Part shown: positions 42,590 through 52,119 of the stretch, one piece after another
Position numbering within the stretch: position 1 is the first letter of the stretch
Layout of the letters: every line of letters starts with the position of its first letter
Source of the DNA: Paenibacillus tepidiphilus
GTDB taxonomy: Bacteria; Bacillota; Bacilli; Paenibacillales; Paenibacillaceae
DNA: 64,000 nucleotides
Direction of reading: 5' to 3'
Assembly: GCF_008635795.1 (NCBI RefSeq)
Contig: NZ_VWRQ01000029.1
Coordinates: forward strand, 1-64,000
The notes under the pieces: model-generated
Told to the model about the DNA's origin: nothing
What the model saw: only the letters and a program-made list of their open reading frames with translations
Databases searched by the model: none
Translations under genes and position numbers: made by a program

Positions 42590-43469
42590 GCTGCGATTCC
42601 CAGTGCCACTGTGACTTCACAAGCTCGGAAATTCCGACAAATTCGATGCTGTCCTTAAGTTCGGCAATGCCACTGCGAATCCCGGCAGCGGTTTCTTTGC
42701 CCTGGATGCCGACATGGCCGATCGTAATGCAGTAATGCTGCTCAAATGCATGGTCCTTCACCAGACGCATCTGCTTCAGCACATGGCCGCTGTTATGAAC
42801 ATCGTCAAGGAAGATATGATTCTCTACCGGAGGCAGGCCGAACTTCCGGGCTGTCGCTCCGGCAATCGAGCGGTAATTCGTATGACTGTCCACAAAGAAC
42901 AGCCCGCGTTCCTTGCAGACCGCCAGGATGACACTCATCACCCGCTCGTCGCCGGTAACCTTGGAGCCCATATGATTGTTGATGCCAACGGCATACGGCA
43001 CATTGTCGAGCGCTGCCTCAACCCGCTCACGCACCTCGGCATCGCTCATCTGCGTCAGCACCGCTCCGGGACCCAGCCATTCCGGCTTGCCCTGGCGCGG
43101 CTCCATCGGCAGATGGACCAGCACATCGAAGCCAAGCTCATGCGCCCGGCGGGCATCCTGCTCCGAGGTCGGCAGGAAGGGCATGACGGCCACGGTGATT
43201 GGCACCGGCAGCTTGAACATGTCCTCGGACCCGCGCATATTATTGCCGAAGTCATCGACGATGATTGCCACCTTGGGCCTCGCAGTAGCTCTGTTATCCA
43301 TACTTGCGGCAGGCGGCTTGGCCGCATTCGGCGAACTCGCCTGCACGGTCCCCGCTCCGCCGGAAGCTGAGTATGCAGCGGCAGGCTGCAGCAGGCACAG
43401 CACGGCAAGCGCTGCGCTTAACGTGGTGGCCAGACGTCGGCGCTTGCAGACAGGATATTTCATCAACAA
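42576..43469 (-). CDS. Divergent polysaccharide deacetylase family protein (YibQ/DUF610)
   Basis: The 297-aa protein has a signal-like N terminus (TTLSAALAVLCLLQPAAAYSAS) and the divergent polysaccharide deacetylase domain: KVAIIVDDFGNNM, LPVPITVAVMPFLPTSEQDA, VLVHLPMEP, GINNHMGSKVTGD, GLFFVDSHTN and HCIT-like YCITIGHVG. Such proteins are assigned to extracellular or envelope polysaccharide metabolism; substrate unknown. The start is probably the TTG at 43469, 9 bases after AAGGAGG, although ATG follows two codons later. It runs tail-to-tail with the amidase gene. Confidence 0.85.
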   Translation of the reverse strand: MLMKYPVCKRRRLATTLSAALAVLCLLQPAAAYSASGGAGTVQASSPNAAKPPAASMDNRATARPKVAIIVDDFGNNMRGSEDMFKLPVPITVAVMPFLPTSEQDARRAHELGFDVLVHLPMEPRQGKPEWLGPGAVLTQMSDAEVRERVEAALDNVPYAVGINNHMGSKVTGDERVMSVILAVCKERGLFFVDSHTNYRSIAGATARKFGLPPVENHIFLDDVHNSGHVLKQMRLVKDHAFEQHYCITIGHVGIQGKETAAGIRSGIAELKDSIEFVGISELVKSQWHWESQLTPP

Positions 43470-43567
43470 AATCGAAAACCTCCTTCAGCTTCAACCATAG
43501 TTCTCATTGTTTGAAGTGAGGAGGTTAAATATGTACTGCAGCTGTGATTAATTATTAACAGACAGAC

Positions 43568-44659
43568 TCAGTTCCCGCGGTGGCGGCGGTCTGCAGCAAT
43601 TATCGCGGAATATACATCTTCGGGTGCAACCGCAAACGGCATATTGCCCATCGGACCGTCCGGGTCACAGGCGGCCACGGCGGCAAGCATAAGCCGCTCC
43701 GGCTCCACAGCCGCAAGACCCATCGCTTCCAGCGTTACGGGCAAGTCTACCGACCGGCAGAAGCTCGCTGCTTCCTCAATCTCAAATTCCGGCGCGCCTT
43801 CAAGCTCAAGCTGAACCAGCGTCGCAAAGGCTACCTTCTCCCCGTGCAGCAGCTGCCGGCATTCCGGAAGCACGGTCAGACCATTGTGAATGGCATGGGC
43901 CGCAGCCAGGCCGCCGCTCTCAAAGCCGATGCCGCTGAGATAGATGTTGGCCTCGACAATATGCTCCACCGCCTCCGATGCTTCACCTGCCCGCACATCG
44001 GCCAGCGCCTGAGCCCCGTCGTGCAGCAGCGTGTCGAGACAGGCCCGGGCCATCGTATAGGCGGCAATTGATCCGTTCCCTCCGGCGTGGGTCACCGCTC
44101 CGCTGCGGCGGCAGGCCCGGGCTTCGAAATAGGTGGACAACGCGTCGCCCATTCCTGCAGCCAGAAGTCTTGGCGGCGCTTTGGCGATAATATCCACATC
44201 CGCGACAACCATATCCGGGCTGTGCAGCAGCGGCAGGTAACGGTCAAGCTTGCCGTCTTCCGTGTACAGCACCGACAGGGCGCTGCAAGGCGCGTCACTG
44301 GAAGCGACGGTGGGCACGATAACGACCGGCAGGCCGCTTAACCGACTGACCGCTTTTGCCGTATCCAGCGTCTTGCCGCCCCCGATTCCGAGAATAATTC
44401 CGGCTGTGCCGCCCTGCAGCTCATCCACGATCTGCTGCACCTGCAGCATGCTGCACTCTCCAGCGAACTCCCGTTGTACCAACGGAAGGCCCGAGGCGGT
44501 GAAGCTTCCTGTGACATCCTCTCCATAGTTCGCCAGGACAAACGGGTCCACAATCGCGTAAGCCCCATGTACCTCAAACGCGGCGCAATATGCGCCAAGC
44601 CGCTTCAGCTCTCCTTTGCCTTGTATATATTTTGCCGGCGAACAGATAATCTGTGTCAT
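43568..44659 (-). CDS. gldA: Glycerol dehydrogenase, GldA-type iron/zinc alcohol dehydrogenase
   Basis: GldA oxidises glycerol to dihydroxyacetone with NAD+. The 363-aa protein starts MTQIICSPAKYIQGKGELKRL and shows the NAD-binding GIGGGKTLDTAKAVSR, VPTVASSDAPCSALSVLYTEDG, and the metal ligands in GMGDALSTYFEAR (Asp), AAAHAIHNGLT (His) and LHGEKVAF (His). ATG at 44659 follows AGGGGGATTGGTACA. The frame continues upstream to 44776 without support. It stands alone, with no dihydroxyacetone kinase nearby. Confidence 0.92.
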   Translation of the reverse strand: MTQIICSPAKYIQGKGELKRLGAYCAAFEVHGAYAIVDPFVLANYGEDVTGSFTASGLPLVQREFAGECSMLQVQQIVDELQGGTAGIILGIGGGKTLDTAKAVSRLSGLPVVIVPTVASSDAPCSALSVLYTEDGKLDRYLPLLHSPDMVVADVDIIAKAPPRLLAAGMGDALSTYFEARACRRSGAVTHAGGNGSIAAYTMARACLDTLLHDGAQALADVRAGEASEAVEHIVEANIYLSGIGFESGGLAAAHAIHNGLTVLPECRQLLHGEKVAFATLVQLELEGAPEFEIEEAASFCRSVDLPVTLEAMGLAAVEPERLMLAAVAACDPDGPMGNMPFAVAPEDVYSAIIAADRRHRGN

Positions 44660-44929
44660 TGTACCAATCCCCCTGACCTCCAAGGTAATGAACCATTCCT
44701 TATTATAAGGAATGACTTTGCAATCGGCAGTGAGAAAAACTGTGGGAGATACAGAAAGGCAATGAAGTGTAATCATTGTTTAATAATGTTATATTTTGTT
44801 AACCTAATCTACCATTTATTATGATATAAAAGTAAATGCAGATATTATCCGCTTCCGTTCGTGCGGCGGCCGGCAAACATATACCTTTCTCCATAAACCA
44901 ACCGACAAGCAATCAAAGGAGCGGTGACC

Positions 44930-45478
44930 GTGTTGCGTGTTAGATTCAGCGCTCATGTATTAATGCTGTTCGCCTGTATACTTATAGCAGGCTGTCAATC
45001 AGAGAACAAGGAAGCTGCGCATAGCCCGCCGCCGAAGTTTGTCGCCTATGATAATCCGCGGTTTAACTTCGGGGTGGATGCTCCGGACAATTGGGAAGTA
45101 GAGATTGAAGGGGCCGAGAACTACGAAGCCACGGACAGCAGAGAGGCTATACCCGATTCCAGTATTCGTATATTTGTTGAGAACCTTCCGGAAGAGAGGG
45201 TCATGATCATAGGTCAACTCGGAACGCTCAACATGCCTGTGGCGGCCGGTTCACCGGCTGAGGAATTCGTAACCCGGAGTGGTCTGAAGGCGACCAAATA
45301 TACGGAATCCACTGCGGATGACGTCATGATCTATTATGTATTCGACCACGATCAATTAGCAGATGAAGGCTATAACACCCGTGGCTTGGCCGTAAGCATT
45401 CTGATGAGCAAGAAAGTCTACGACAGAAATAAAGAGACCATTGAACAGATTGTTCAAAGTATCCGGATTAACAAATAA
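44930..45478 (+). CDS. Putative lipoprotein, DUF-type unknown
   Basis: The 182-aa protein has a lipoprotein signal ending LIAGC (lipobox) at about residue 21. The mature part contains PRFNFGVDAPDNWEVEIEGAEN, a pattern seen in PsbP/LpqN-like surface proteins (YxNxxxxFxVxxPxxW), and ends with QIVQSIRINK, typical of that fold. Function unknown. GTG at 44930 is chosen because AAAGGAG stands 8 bases upstream; another GTG at 44924 is too close. Confidence 0.75.
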   Translation: MLRVRFSAHVLMLFACILIAGCQSENKEAAHSPPPKFVAYDNPRFNFGVDAPDNWEVEIEGAENYEATDSREAIPDSSIRIFVENLPEERVMIIGQLGTLNMPVAAGSPAEEFVTRSGLKATKYTESTADDVMIYYVFDHDQLADEGYNTRGLAVSILMSKKVYDRNKETIEQIVQSIRINK

Positions 45479-45492
45479 ATTCGTATACAAGT

Positions 45493-45521
45493 AAAGAGGG
45501 CCGGCGCAGCCGGTCCTCTTT
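45493..45521. terminator. Terminator after the lipoprotein gene
   Basis: AAAGAGG-CCGGC and GCCGG-CCTCTTT form a stem around GCA with one mismatch, followed by TATT. It lies 15 bp after the stop codon. Confidence 0.65.
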
Positions 45522-45574
45522 ATTGCGCCAATCTGCCTTTTGCAGCAGATTCTAATTCGATTATTTCAAAGCCT

Positions 45575-46510
45575 TCACTCCCCGTCCAGGCGTCCAAAAG
45601 CCCGCAGCAGCCGCAAATTGTTGATCGCTATGACCGCCTTCCACCAGTTCTCGCTGAGCGCGAACGCCTTATCGTAGCCGTCCCAGGTCCAGGTCAAATC
45701 CCAGAGACCTTCACTGTTGCGTCCGGCGATGATGTAATCCAGATCCCGTTCCAGCATGGCTGCATTCGCCTTAAACCCAAGGCTGTCCGGCGTCTCGATA
45801 AAAACGGACGGACGGGTGCTGTATCCGCTCCAATCCCCCGCGCTGGCCTCCAGCAACCGGTTGATTCGGTCTTCTGCAGCAGCAACCAGCTGTTCATACG
45901 GAAATTGCCCCTGTAAGCCGCTGCGTCCGATGCATTCCAGCATGATCAGCACGCATTTCAGCGGATGCCTTTCAATGCCCGGATTCTGCAGATAGGTGTT
46001 GCACAGCTTCAGAGCAATATCCATCCCGCGCCCGTAAATCCTGCTGTCCTGATCCGCAACCCGCAGGATGAACCCCGCGAGAATAGCGGACGGATTATAG
46101 GGGCTGTGCGAGGTGCTGGAAGAATCGGTATGCCACCACGGTGCATGGGGATAGTCGTTGTTCGAGGTTATCACATTGTGCCAGGTGTCGCCGTCCATAT
46201 CGGCACCGCTGTGCAGGTACTTCAGAATGCCTTGAACAATCGGATGACGGTTGTCAGTCACTTCCAGCTCCAGCAGCAGTTCAATTGCGGTGGAAGTCTG
46301 AAGCGGCGAAGAATGCGGATTCCAGGAGTCCGGCTCCAGCGCATGCCCGAAGCCCCCGTCTTCATTCTGATAAGCGGCCAATGCCTGTAATACATCCGAT
46401 TGCGATCCACCTGCAAAATGATAGTTCCATCTGGCCATATCCAGCGGACGAGCGTTACGCCGCATCCACCATTCGATCCGTGTGAAGTCCGCTTGCGATA
46501 ACCGTTCCAT
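45575..46510 (-). CDS. Prenyltransferase/squalene cyclase-like (alpha-alpha toroid) protein
   Basis: The 311-aa protein contains QW-like repeats: LAAYQNEDGGFGHALEPD near residue 45-62, AGRNSEGLWDLTWTWDGYDKAFALSENWWKAV near 265-296, and helical repeats between, as in alpha/alpha-toroid proteins. The catalytic DXDD of squalene cyclases was not seen, so it may not be a cyclase. ATG at 46510 follows GTGAGGGATTAAGAG. Present as a single gene; role unknown. Confidence 0.65.
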   Translation of the reverse strand: MERLSQADFTRIEWWMRRNARPLDMARWNYHFAGGSQSDVLQALAAYQNEDGGFGHALEPDSWNPHSSPLQTSTAIELLLELEVTDNRHPIVQGILKYLHSGADMDGDTWHNVITSNNDYPHAPWWHTDSSSTSHSPYNPSAILAGFILRVADQDSRIYGRGMDIALKLCNTYLQNPGIERHPLKCVLIMLECIGRSGLQGQFPYEQLVAAAEDRINRLLEASAGDWSGYSTRPSVFIETPDSLGFKANAAMLERDLDYIIAGRNSEGLWDLTWTWDGYDKAFALSENWWKAVIAINNLRLLRAFGRLDGE

Positions 46511-47077
46511 CTCTTAATCCCTCACTTTCATAATGACGGCAGCCTCTCCCGCCGCCGCTTATTCCAATATAATACACGAACTGATGTTCCGGTGGGTAAA
46601 ATATCACAAGGCAGCCTTTTTTTTGATACCACGAATACGAGCTCTGCTGCGGATATGCTAACGCCCATAACAAATAGTTCGATTATCGCACACTAATTTT
46701 GCCTTTTTCACAGGTTTCAGCAATCTAGGTTGATTATCGCCACTTATTTTGGGCGATCTTGATGCATTTACTTATTTTCACTCATAATAAGTGGCGGAAA
46801 TCCAACTAGACTTGTGTTCAACCTCCATATGTGTAAAATTAAGTGGCGATTTTCCAACTCGGCTGCGAACAGGGCTGCCCAGCGTTCATCTTATCCAAAG
46901 AGCTAGCTGCCAGCGGATAACTCTTAGGTTCATATTATATAGCTGCACAATCCAGCGAACTCTGCTCTGAATTATGAACCTTGCTGAACAATCCAGGTTT
47001 GTTCTTTTTACACCGGTGTTAATAATACAAATATATACATGCACGTTCTGTAGCACGCCAAAGACCGGGAGGACACT
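46511..47077. other. Intergenic stretch with short dispersed repeats
   Basis: No convincing gene here. Between 46674 and 46862 a loose repeat occurs three or four times in both orientations: TTGATTATCGCCACTTATTTT, AATAAGTGGCGGAAATCCAACT and AATTAAGTGGCGATTTTCCAACT. The shared core is AAGTGGCG(A/G)AAATCC-like or its complement. Confidence 0.55.
46730..46862. repeat. Imperfect inverted and direct copies of an AAGTGGCG repeat
   Basis: One copy (complement) at about 46730-46750 and two direct copies at about 46788-46811 and 46840-46862 share AAGTGGCG(G/A)(A/T). They suggest a dispersed intergenic element family, possibly a decayed hairpin array. Confidence 0.5.
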
Positions 47078-47938
47078 ATGCGCGAGAGTATCCGTGGGGG
47101 GCCGCTGGATTTCATCAAGCAGCTCTATCATCATATTAAGGCAGACGACGTGCAGGGGATCAGCGCCCAGCTCACCTATTATCTGATTCTTTCCCTGTTT
47201 CCGTTCCTGATCTTCATCATGACGCTGATCGGCTATGCCAACATTCCGCTGGAGGAGCGGATTCATGAACTGTACCGGATTATGCCGGTCGAAGCCGTTT
47301 CGATTATTGAGGAAATTCTGGAGGATGTCTCTGCGGGGCGGAGCGAGGCGCTGCTCTCCTTCGGGATGCTGGCCACTTTGTGGGCCGCCTCCAAAGGAAT
47401 CAATGCCGTTATCAAGGGCCTTAACCGCGCCTATGACATCGAAGAAGACCGGGTGTTCTGGAAAATACGCGGAATCGCCTTGCTGGCTACGCTGATTCTC
47501 GGCATTGTCGTGCTGCTCAGCATTCTGCTGCTCGTGCTGGGGAGCTGGCTAAAGACCCAATTCTTCCTGCTGGTGGACTTGCCGCTTGAATTCCAGAAGC
47601 TGTGGGATCTGCTGCAATATCTGGTTCCGCTGTTTATTTTGTTTGCCGTCTTCACCCTGCTCTACTGGATTGCCCCCAGCCGCCGCCTGGCTTTGAAGGA
47701 GGTTGTCCCGGGTGCGCTATTCGCCACCGTCGGCTGGATCGCCACCTCTGTGCTCTTCTCCGTCTATGTGAACCAGTTCAGCGATTTCACCAAGACCTAC
47801 GGCAGCCTTGGCGGCGTTATGGTCCTCCTAATCTGGCTCTATATCAGCTCAATGATTATTCTGATCGGCGGCGAGATCAACGCCATATTGTTAAACGGTG
47901 GTTTCCGCCCGGTAGACACCGGTAAAGCCAAGAGGTAA
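47078..47938 (+). CDS. YihY/virulence factor BrkB-family membrane protein
   Basis: The 286-aa protein has about six membrane segments and family features: QGISAQLTYYLILSLFPFLIFIMTLIGY at the N terminus, ASKGINAVIKGLNRAYDIEEDRVFWKIRG in the middle and KTYGSLGGVMVLLIWLYISSMIILIGGEINAIL near the C terminus. Family members are integral membrane proteins with no settled function (once misnamed RNase BN). ATG follows GGGAGGACACT. Confidence 0.9.
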   Translation: MRESIRGGPLDFIKQLYHHIKADDVQGISAQLTYYLILSLFPFLIFIMTLIGYANIPLEERIHELYRIMPVEAVSIIEEILEDVSAGRSEALLSFGMLATLWAASKGINAVIKGLNRAYDIEEDRVFWKIRGIALLATLILGIVVLLSILLLVLGSWLKTQFFLLVDLPLEFQKLWDLLQYLVPLFILFAVFTLLYWIAPSRRLALKEVVPGALFATVGWIATSVLFSVYVNQFSDFTKTYGSLGGVMVLLIWLYISSMIILIGGEINAILLNGGFRPVDTGKAKR

Positions 47939-47955
47939 CCGCACTCCCCACAAAA

Positions 47956-47993
47956 AAACAGGCAGATCCCTATCGCCAAGGGACTGCCTGTTT
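47956..47993. terminator. Terminator between convergent genes
   Basis: AAACAGGCAG-ATCCCT and AGGGA-CTGCCTGTTT form a 15-bp imperfect stem. A T7 tract on the minus strand serves the FAD oxidoreductase; the plus strand has TTTCTGTT. Confidence 0.75.
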
Positions 47994-48024
47994 CTGTTGC
48001 CTGACCGCGGGTACACCGCCGCCC

Positions 48025-49428
48025 TCAGTGGTAACGCACGCCGCCGGTGGAGGTGCCGGCGGACGCTGCCCGTTCCGCCGCATCCGCTGCGGGCTCCGGC
48101 AGGTAAGCGCCTTCCTCGCGCAGCCGCCGGCGCAGCGCAATCACATCGACGGCGTGCACGTCATGCCCCGGGGCGCTTGCCGCATGCGCTGCGGCAATCC
48201 CGGCGGCTTCGCCCATCGCCAGGCATACCGGCATCACCCGCACGCTGCCCTGCACCTCGCGCTCGCAGGAGATCGACCGCCCGGCGACCAGCACGTTGAT
48301 CAGGCCGCGCGGGGTCAGGCAGCGGTACGGAATGCCGTGCGATTCCCCGGGCCCGTAACGCTTGATTTCCTCCCGCTTGCCGCCCTCCTGCTTCTCTTCC
48401 TTCTCCGTGCCGTGAATATCGATGAAATAGCTGTTGCGGCAGATTTCATCGTCGAAGCTGGCCCGGCGGATATAATCCTGGGCGCTCAGCACATAATCGC
48501 CCGTGATCCGCCGCGTCTCGCGGATGCCCATCAGCGCGCCGGTCGCGGCCACGAACGAGCTGCCGAAGGCTGCCGGCAGCGCGTCGGCCAGCGCATCGCG
48601 GTAGACTGCCGCCAGCTTCCGGCCGTTCATCAGCGCCTCCGACACCGAGAAGGCGTCGGTGTTGTCGACATCCCAGAGATGCCCGGCATTGAAGCCGACC
48701 GTCCGCGGCGCGATGATGTTATTGCAGATATGCGAGTCAGGAATCTGCGGATACTTGCCGGATCGCAGAATATCGAAGATCGGGCTGTTCTTGTTGTTCG
48801 CGTGCAGCAGCGGCCCGTTCACATAGGCGTACTCATCGACATTGCCCAGATTGAAGCAGTGCGTAGCCGGCATCAGCTCGCCGGTGGCGGTATCGCCCTT
48901 CAGATACTCGGCTCCCGCCCAGGCGGCCACATCGCCGTCACCGGTGCAATCGACGTAGACCTTGGCATGCATCGCCTGCAGCCCGTTCTTCCCGGCGGTG
49001 ATTAGCGCCCTAATGCGGCCCTTGTCATCGGTCTCGACCGAGCCAAGCTGGGTCAGGAACAGGACGGTAACTCCGGCACCGCGTACCAGATCGTCATAGA
49101 TCACCTTCAGCTTCTCCGGCTCAATCGGCACCCAGTCCAGTGCATCCTGCGGCACATGGGGCATTTGCGCCTTCAGCGCCTCGAACACCTTCCGGGCCAG
49201 TCCCCGGTAGATCATCTTCTCGTGGTCCGAGAAAGGGCACCAGGCCGGGACAAGCCCGGACGTGCCCATGCCGCCGAGGCTTCCCGTTGCTTCAATCAGC
49301 AGCGTCTTCGCTCCTTCGCGCGCCGCCGCAGCAGCGGCCGTGCAGCCTGCCGGTCCGCCGCCGACGACGATGACATCCCATTCATCGCGCAGCGGAATTT
49401 CGCTTCTCCGCATTGTGTAAGTCTTCAT
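48025..49428 (-). CDS. FAD-dependent oxidoreductase (FAD_oxidored family)
   Basis: The 467-aa protein has an N-terminal FAD-binding Rossmann motif DVIVVGGGPAGCTAAAAAAREGAKTLLIE and SLGGMGTSG just after it, CTGDGDVAAWAGA near residue 175 and a C-terminal RSISCEREVQGSVRVMPVCLAMGEAAGIAAA, the pattern of PF12831 oxidoreductases often beside sugar importers in Paenibacillus. Substrate unknown, possibly a sugar or sugar derivative. ATG at 49428 follows GGGAGGAAATGAC. It follows the LplA-type binding protein in the same direction and may belong to the same regulon. Confidence 0.85.
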   Translation of the reverse strand: MKTYTMRRSEIPLRDEWDVIVVGGGPAGCTAAAAAAREGAKTLLIEATGSLGGMGTSGLVPAWCPFSDHEKMIYRGLARKVFEALKAQMPHVPQDALDWVPIEPEKLKVIYDDLVRGAGVTVLFLTQLGSVETDDKGRIRALITAGKNGLQAMHAKVYVDCTGDGDVAAWAGAEYLKGDTATGELMPATHCFNLGNVDEYAYVNGPLLHANNKNSPIFDILRSGKYPQIPDSHICNNIIAPRTVGFNAGHLWDVDNTDAFSVSEALMNGRKLAAVYRDALADALPAAFGSSFVAATGALMGIRETRRITGDYVLSAQDYIRRASFDDEICRNSYFIDIHGTEKEEKQEGGKREEIKRYGPGESHGIPYRCLTPRGLINVLVAGRSISCEREVQGSVRVMPVCLAMGEAAGIAAAHAASAPGHDVHAVDVIALRRRLREEGAYLPEPAADAAERAASAGTSTGGVRYH

Positions 49429-49466
49429 GTCATTTCCTCCCGCCAGCTCCTCCGAGCCGCAAATAG

Positions 49467-49518
49467 ACAGGCCCATGACCGTCCGGAACCGGTTTCTTTC
49501 CGGACGGCACGGGCCTGT
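49467..49518 (-). terminator. Large hairpin between the binding-protein gene and FAD oxidoreductase
   Basis: ACAGGCCC (49467-49474) pairs with 49511-49518, and CCGTCCGGAA (49479-49488) with TTCCGGACGG (49498-49507). On the minus strand TCTATTTG follows. Likely a terminator or attenuator after the importer operon. Confidence 0.55.
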
Positions 49519-49541
49519 ATTACCGGCACCGCCGCAACTGT

Positions 49542-51110
49542 CTATTTCTTCGTTCCTGCATACCATTCATTGATTTCCTTGGCGCTGGCCGCGCCGCCTG
49601 CCGCATCGAACTTGGCGGCGAATTCAGTCACCGCATCCGGCGATTCTTCGCCGACGATAACCTTGACCGCGAAATCATTGATCATCTGGTTGAGCGAAGC
49701 ATTGTTCTTGGCGTACTCCGGCAGAGACGGGGCAAAGGCCAGCGGATCAGCCACCCGGCCCTCGGCCGGAATCTCCCTGTTCAGATAGGAGAAGCCTGCG
49801 AACAGCCGTTCATCCTTCTTGACCCGCGCCTGCCAGTAAATCGGATAATTGACTTCGTCGATACCGGTCAGGTAGCTGCTGGCCAGGCCGCGCTCATCGG
49901 TGAAGATCGGCAGAATCGGGCTGTATACCCCGTCACTGTAAGTGTAATGCTTGCCTTCCTCGCCGAGCGAGATCAGCTTGAAGGTCTCCGGCTCAAGCTT
50001 CGCGTTGATCCATTTAATCGCATCCTCCGGATGTTTGGCCGACTTCGGAATGAAGGTGATGCGGTCATACCCTCCGCTCATCCCGATGCCCATTTTGCCG
50101 TCCTTGCCCTTCAGTGCCGGAAGATAAGCGAACTTCGCCTCCGGGAAGTTCTTGTTCAGCGCGTCCGCCACGGTCGGAATATCAAACCAGGGCAGCTGGA
50201 TGACACCGATCTGTCCGCTGGTGAACTTCTCCTTCAGCGTGGCATCCTTGTTGACAGCGAACTCTTTATCGATCAGTCCCTGCTTATAGAGATCGGCCAT
50301 ATACGTCAGGTACTCCTTGAAGCCCGGATTCTGTGCGGTGGCTACCAGTTTACCCCCCTGGTCCGACCAACCTGTGGCGATGCCGAACGCGCCGGTAATG
50401 TTGGCGACCGTTGCAAGCGCACCGTCGATGGACATCGGCGCACCCTTGCCGCCGGTGCCGCCGGGATCTTTGTCCTGGAAGGCCTTCAGCACAGCTGTGA
50501 ACTCGTCGAGGGTCGTCGGCATTTGCAGATCCAGCTTCTCCAGCCAATCCGTGCGGATCATCAGGTTATAACCGGCGAATTCGCTGGAGCGGTTCGGGAT
50601 GCTGTAGATTTTGCCGTCCACCTTCATCGCTTCGAACGAATCCTCGGAAATGGAGGCTTTGATGTTGTCGCCATACTCCTCGATCAGCGGTCCGAGGTCC
50701 ACCAGCGCGCCCATTTTGGCATAATCCGTGTAAATGGCCTTGTCGCCGGCGATGGAGATTACATCATAAGCTTCTGCGGAGGAGATCAGCAGGTTCAGCT
50801 TATCCATGGCCTTGTCGGCCGGCAGCATCTCATAATTCACCTTGTAGCCGGTCCGTTCCTCGATCACTTTTGCCAGCGGATGGGTGTTGTAATCATCCTT
50901 CGACCAGAGGTTCAGCACCCGCAGCTCCGGCTTGGTATCGCTTTCAGGTTCTTTCGTGGCCGGCGCCTCCGTCTTGGCCGGAGCCTTGGTGGCTTCGCCG
51001 CCGCTGGAATTATTTCCATTTGCACCGTTGTTGCCCGATGAACCGCAGCCCGCTGCAGCCAGCACCAGTCCTGTACCTAGCAGGAGTGCCAACCATCTTC
51101 TGTTCTTCAT
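49542..51110 (-). CDS. ABC sugar importer extracellular solute-binding lipoprotein (LplA-like)
   Basis: The 522-aa protein has a lipoprotein signal MKNRRWLALLLGTGLVLAAAGC and a Gly/Asn/Thr-Ala-rich linker, then a family 1 extracellular binding domain (LRVLNLWSKDDYNTHPLAKVIEERTGYKVNYEML, DVISIAGDKAIYTDYAKMGALVDLGPLIEEYG). It delivers oligosaccharides to the LplB/LplC-type permeases encoded upstream in the operon. The ligand is unknown; no glycoside hydrolase is next to it. Confidence 0.9.
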   Translation of the reverse strand: MKNRRWLALLLGTGLVLAAAGCGSSGNNGANGNNSSGGEATKAPAKTEAPATKEPESDTKPELRVLNLWSKDDYNTHPLAKVIEERTGYKVNYEMLPADKAMDKLNLLISSAEAYDVISIAGDKAIYTDYAKMGALVDLGPLIEEYGDNIKASISEDSFEAMKVDGKIYSIPNRSSEFAGYNLMIRTDWLEKLDLQMPTTLDEFTAVLKAFQDKDPGGTGGKGAPMSIDGALATVANITGAFGIATGWSDQGGKLVATAQNPGFKEYLTYMADLYKQGLIDKEFAVNKDATLKEKFTSGQIGVIQLPWFDIPTVADALNKNFPEAKFAYLPALKGKDGKMGIGMSGGYDRITFIPKSAKHPEDAIKWINAKLEPETFKLISLGEEGKHYTYSDGVYSPILPIFTDERGLASSYLTGIDEVNYPIYWQARVKKDERLFAGFSYLNREIPAEGRVADPLAFAPSLPEYAKNNASLNQMINDFAVKVIVGEESPDAVTEFAAKFDAAGGAASAKEINEWYAGTKK

Positions 51111-51222
51111 TGCATAACCCTCCTAATCTTGTGTGGGGGAACAGCTTCTTGTATGAAACGCGCCGTTGCCGGAGCGGCTTCACCATTCTTATAATCAACC
51201 AGGCGATGCTTTAGGTGCCTGC

Positions 51223-52098
51223 TCAGCCTTTGACCGAGCCGATAAGTACTCCTTTGATAAAATACTTCTGCAGGAACGGGTAGACAAACAGAATCGGAAC
51301 TGTGGAAGCAACTACAGTAGCCGCTCGCACCCCTTCGGGCGACATATTCATCAGATCATCAATGCTCTTGTTCAGCACATTGGCAGAGCTGGCGTTCATG
51401 ACCACATCCTGCAGATAGAGCTGCAGCGTCTTTTTGGCGGTGTCATTGATGTATATCATCGGACCGAAATAGTCATTCCAGTATCCGACCGCATAGAACA
51501 GTGCAATGGTAGCAATGACCGGCATGCTCAGCGGCAGAATAATCCGGAACAGAATCGTGTACGTCTTGGCTCCGTCAATCCGCGCCGATTCCTCCAGCGC
51601 CTCCGGGAGGCTTTCATAGTAGCTTTTGATCACCAGCATATTGAAGACGCTGATCATCCCCGGCAGAATCAGCACCCACAGATTGTCGATCAGATGCAGC
51701 TGCCGCATCAGCAGATAATTGGGAATCAGACCGCCGCTGAACAGCATGGTGAAGATGAACAGCACCATGATAAAGGGCATGCCGGGCAGATTGCCTTTGG
51801 ACAACGGGTAGGCCGTAAGCGCTGTCATAAGAATCGAAATAAGAGTGCCCACCAGCGTAACGCCGACCGAGACTGCAAACGCACGGATGAACGTGGATGA
51901 GGAGATGACTTCAGTCATCGTATCCAGCTGAAAATCAACCGGGAAAATGCCCACCTTCCCCGAAGTAATCGCCCACTCGGCACTGACCGCCTTTGAGAAG
52001 ACATTCGCCAGCGGCAGCAGCATCATCAGGCCCAGCAGGAGCAGGAACACATACACGGATACATCCAGCACCAGATCGCCTTTGGTTCGTTTATTCAT
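51223..52098 (-). CDS. Carbohydrate ABC transporter permease, LplC/YtcP-like
   Basis: The 291-aa protein has six membrane segments and the EAA loop SLPEALEESARIDGAKTYTILFRIILPLSMP, which contacts the ATPase. It pairs with the LplB-like permease (22 bp upstream). No ATPase gene is present, so the shared MsmX-type ATPase elsewhere must serve. Start ATG at 52098 follows GGAGG-type CGGAAGGAGGTCGCGTTAGCG. Confidence 0.92.
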   Translation of the reverse strand: MNKRTKGDLVLDVSVYVFLLLLGLMMLLPLANVFSKAVSAEWAITSGKVGIFPVDFQLDTMTEVISSSTFIRAFAVSVGVTLVGTLISILMTALTAYPLSKGNLPGMPFIMVLFIFTMLFSGGLIPNYLLMRQLHLIDNLWVLILPGMISVFNMLVIKSYYESLPEALEESARIDGAKTYTILFRIILPLSMPVIATIALFYAVGYWNDYFGPMIYINDTAKKTLQLYLQDVVMNASSANVLNKSIDDLMNMSPEGVRAATVVASTVPILFVYPFLQKYFIKGVLIGSVKG

Positions 52099-52119
52099 CG
52101 CTAACGCGACCTCCTTCCG

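Noticed and set aside
46886..47266. 126-codon minus-strand frame upstream of the YihY-family gene
   Set aside because: Overlaps the well-supported 5' end of the YihY-family gene antisense and has no ribosome binding site or motif.
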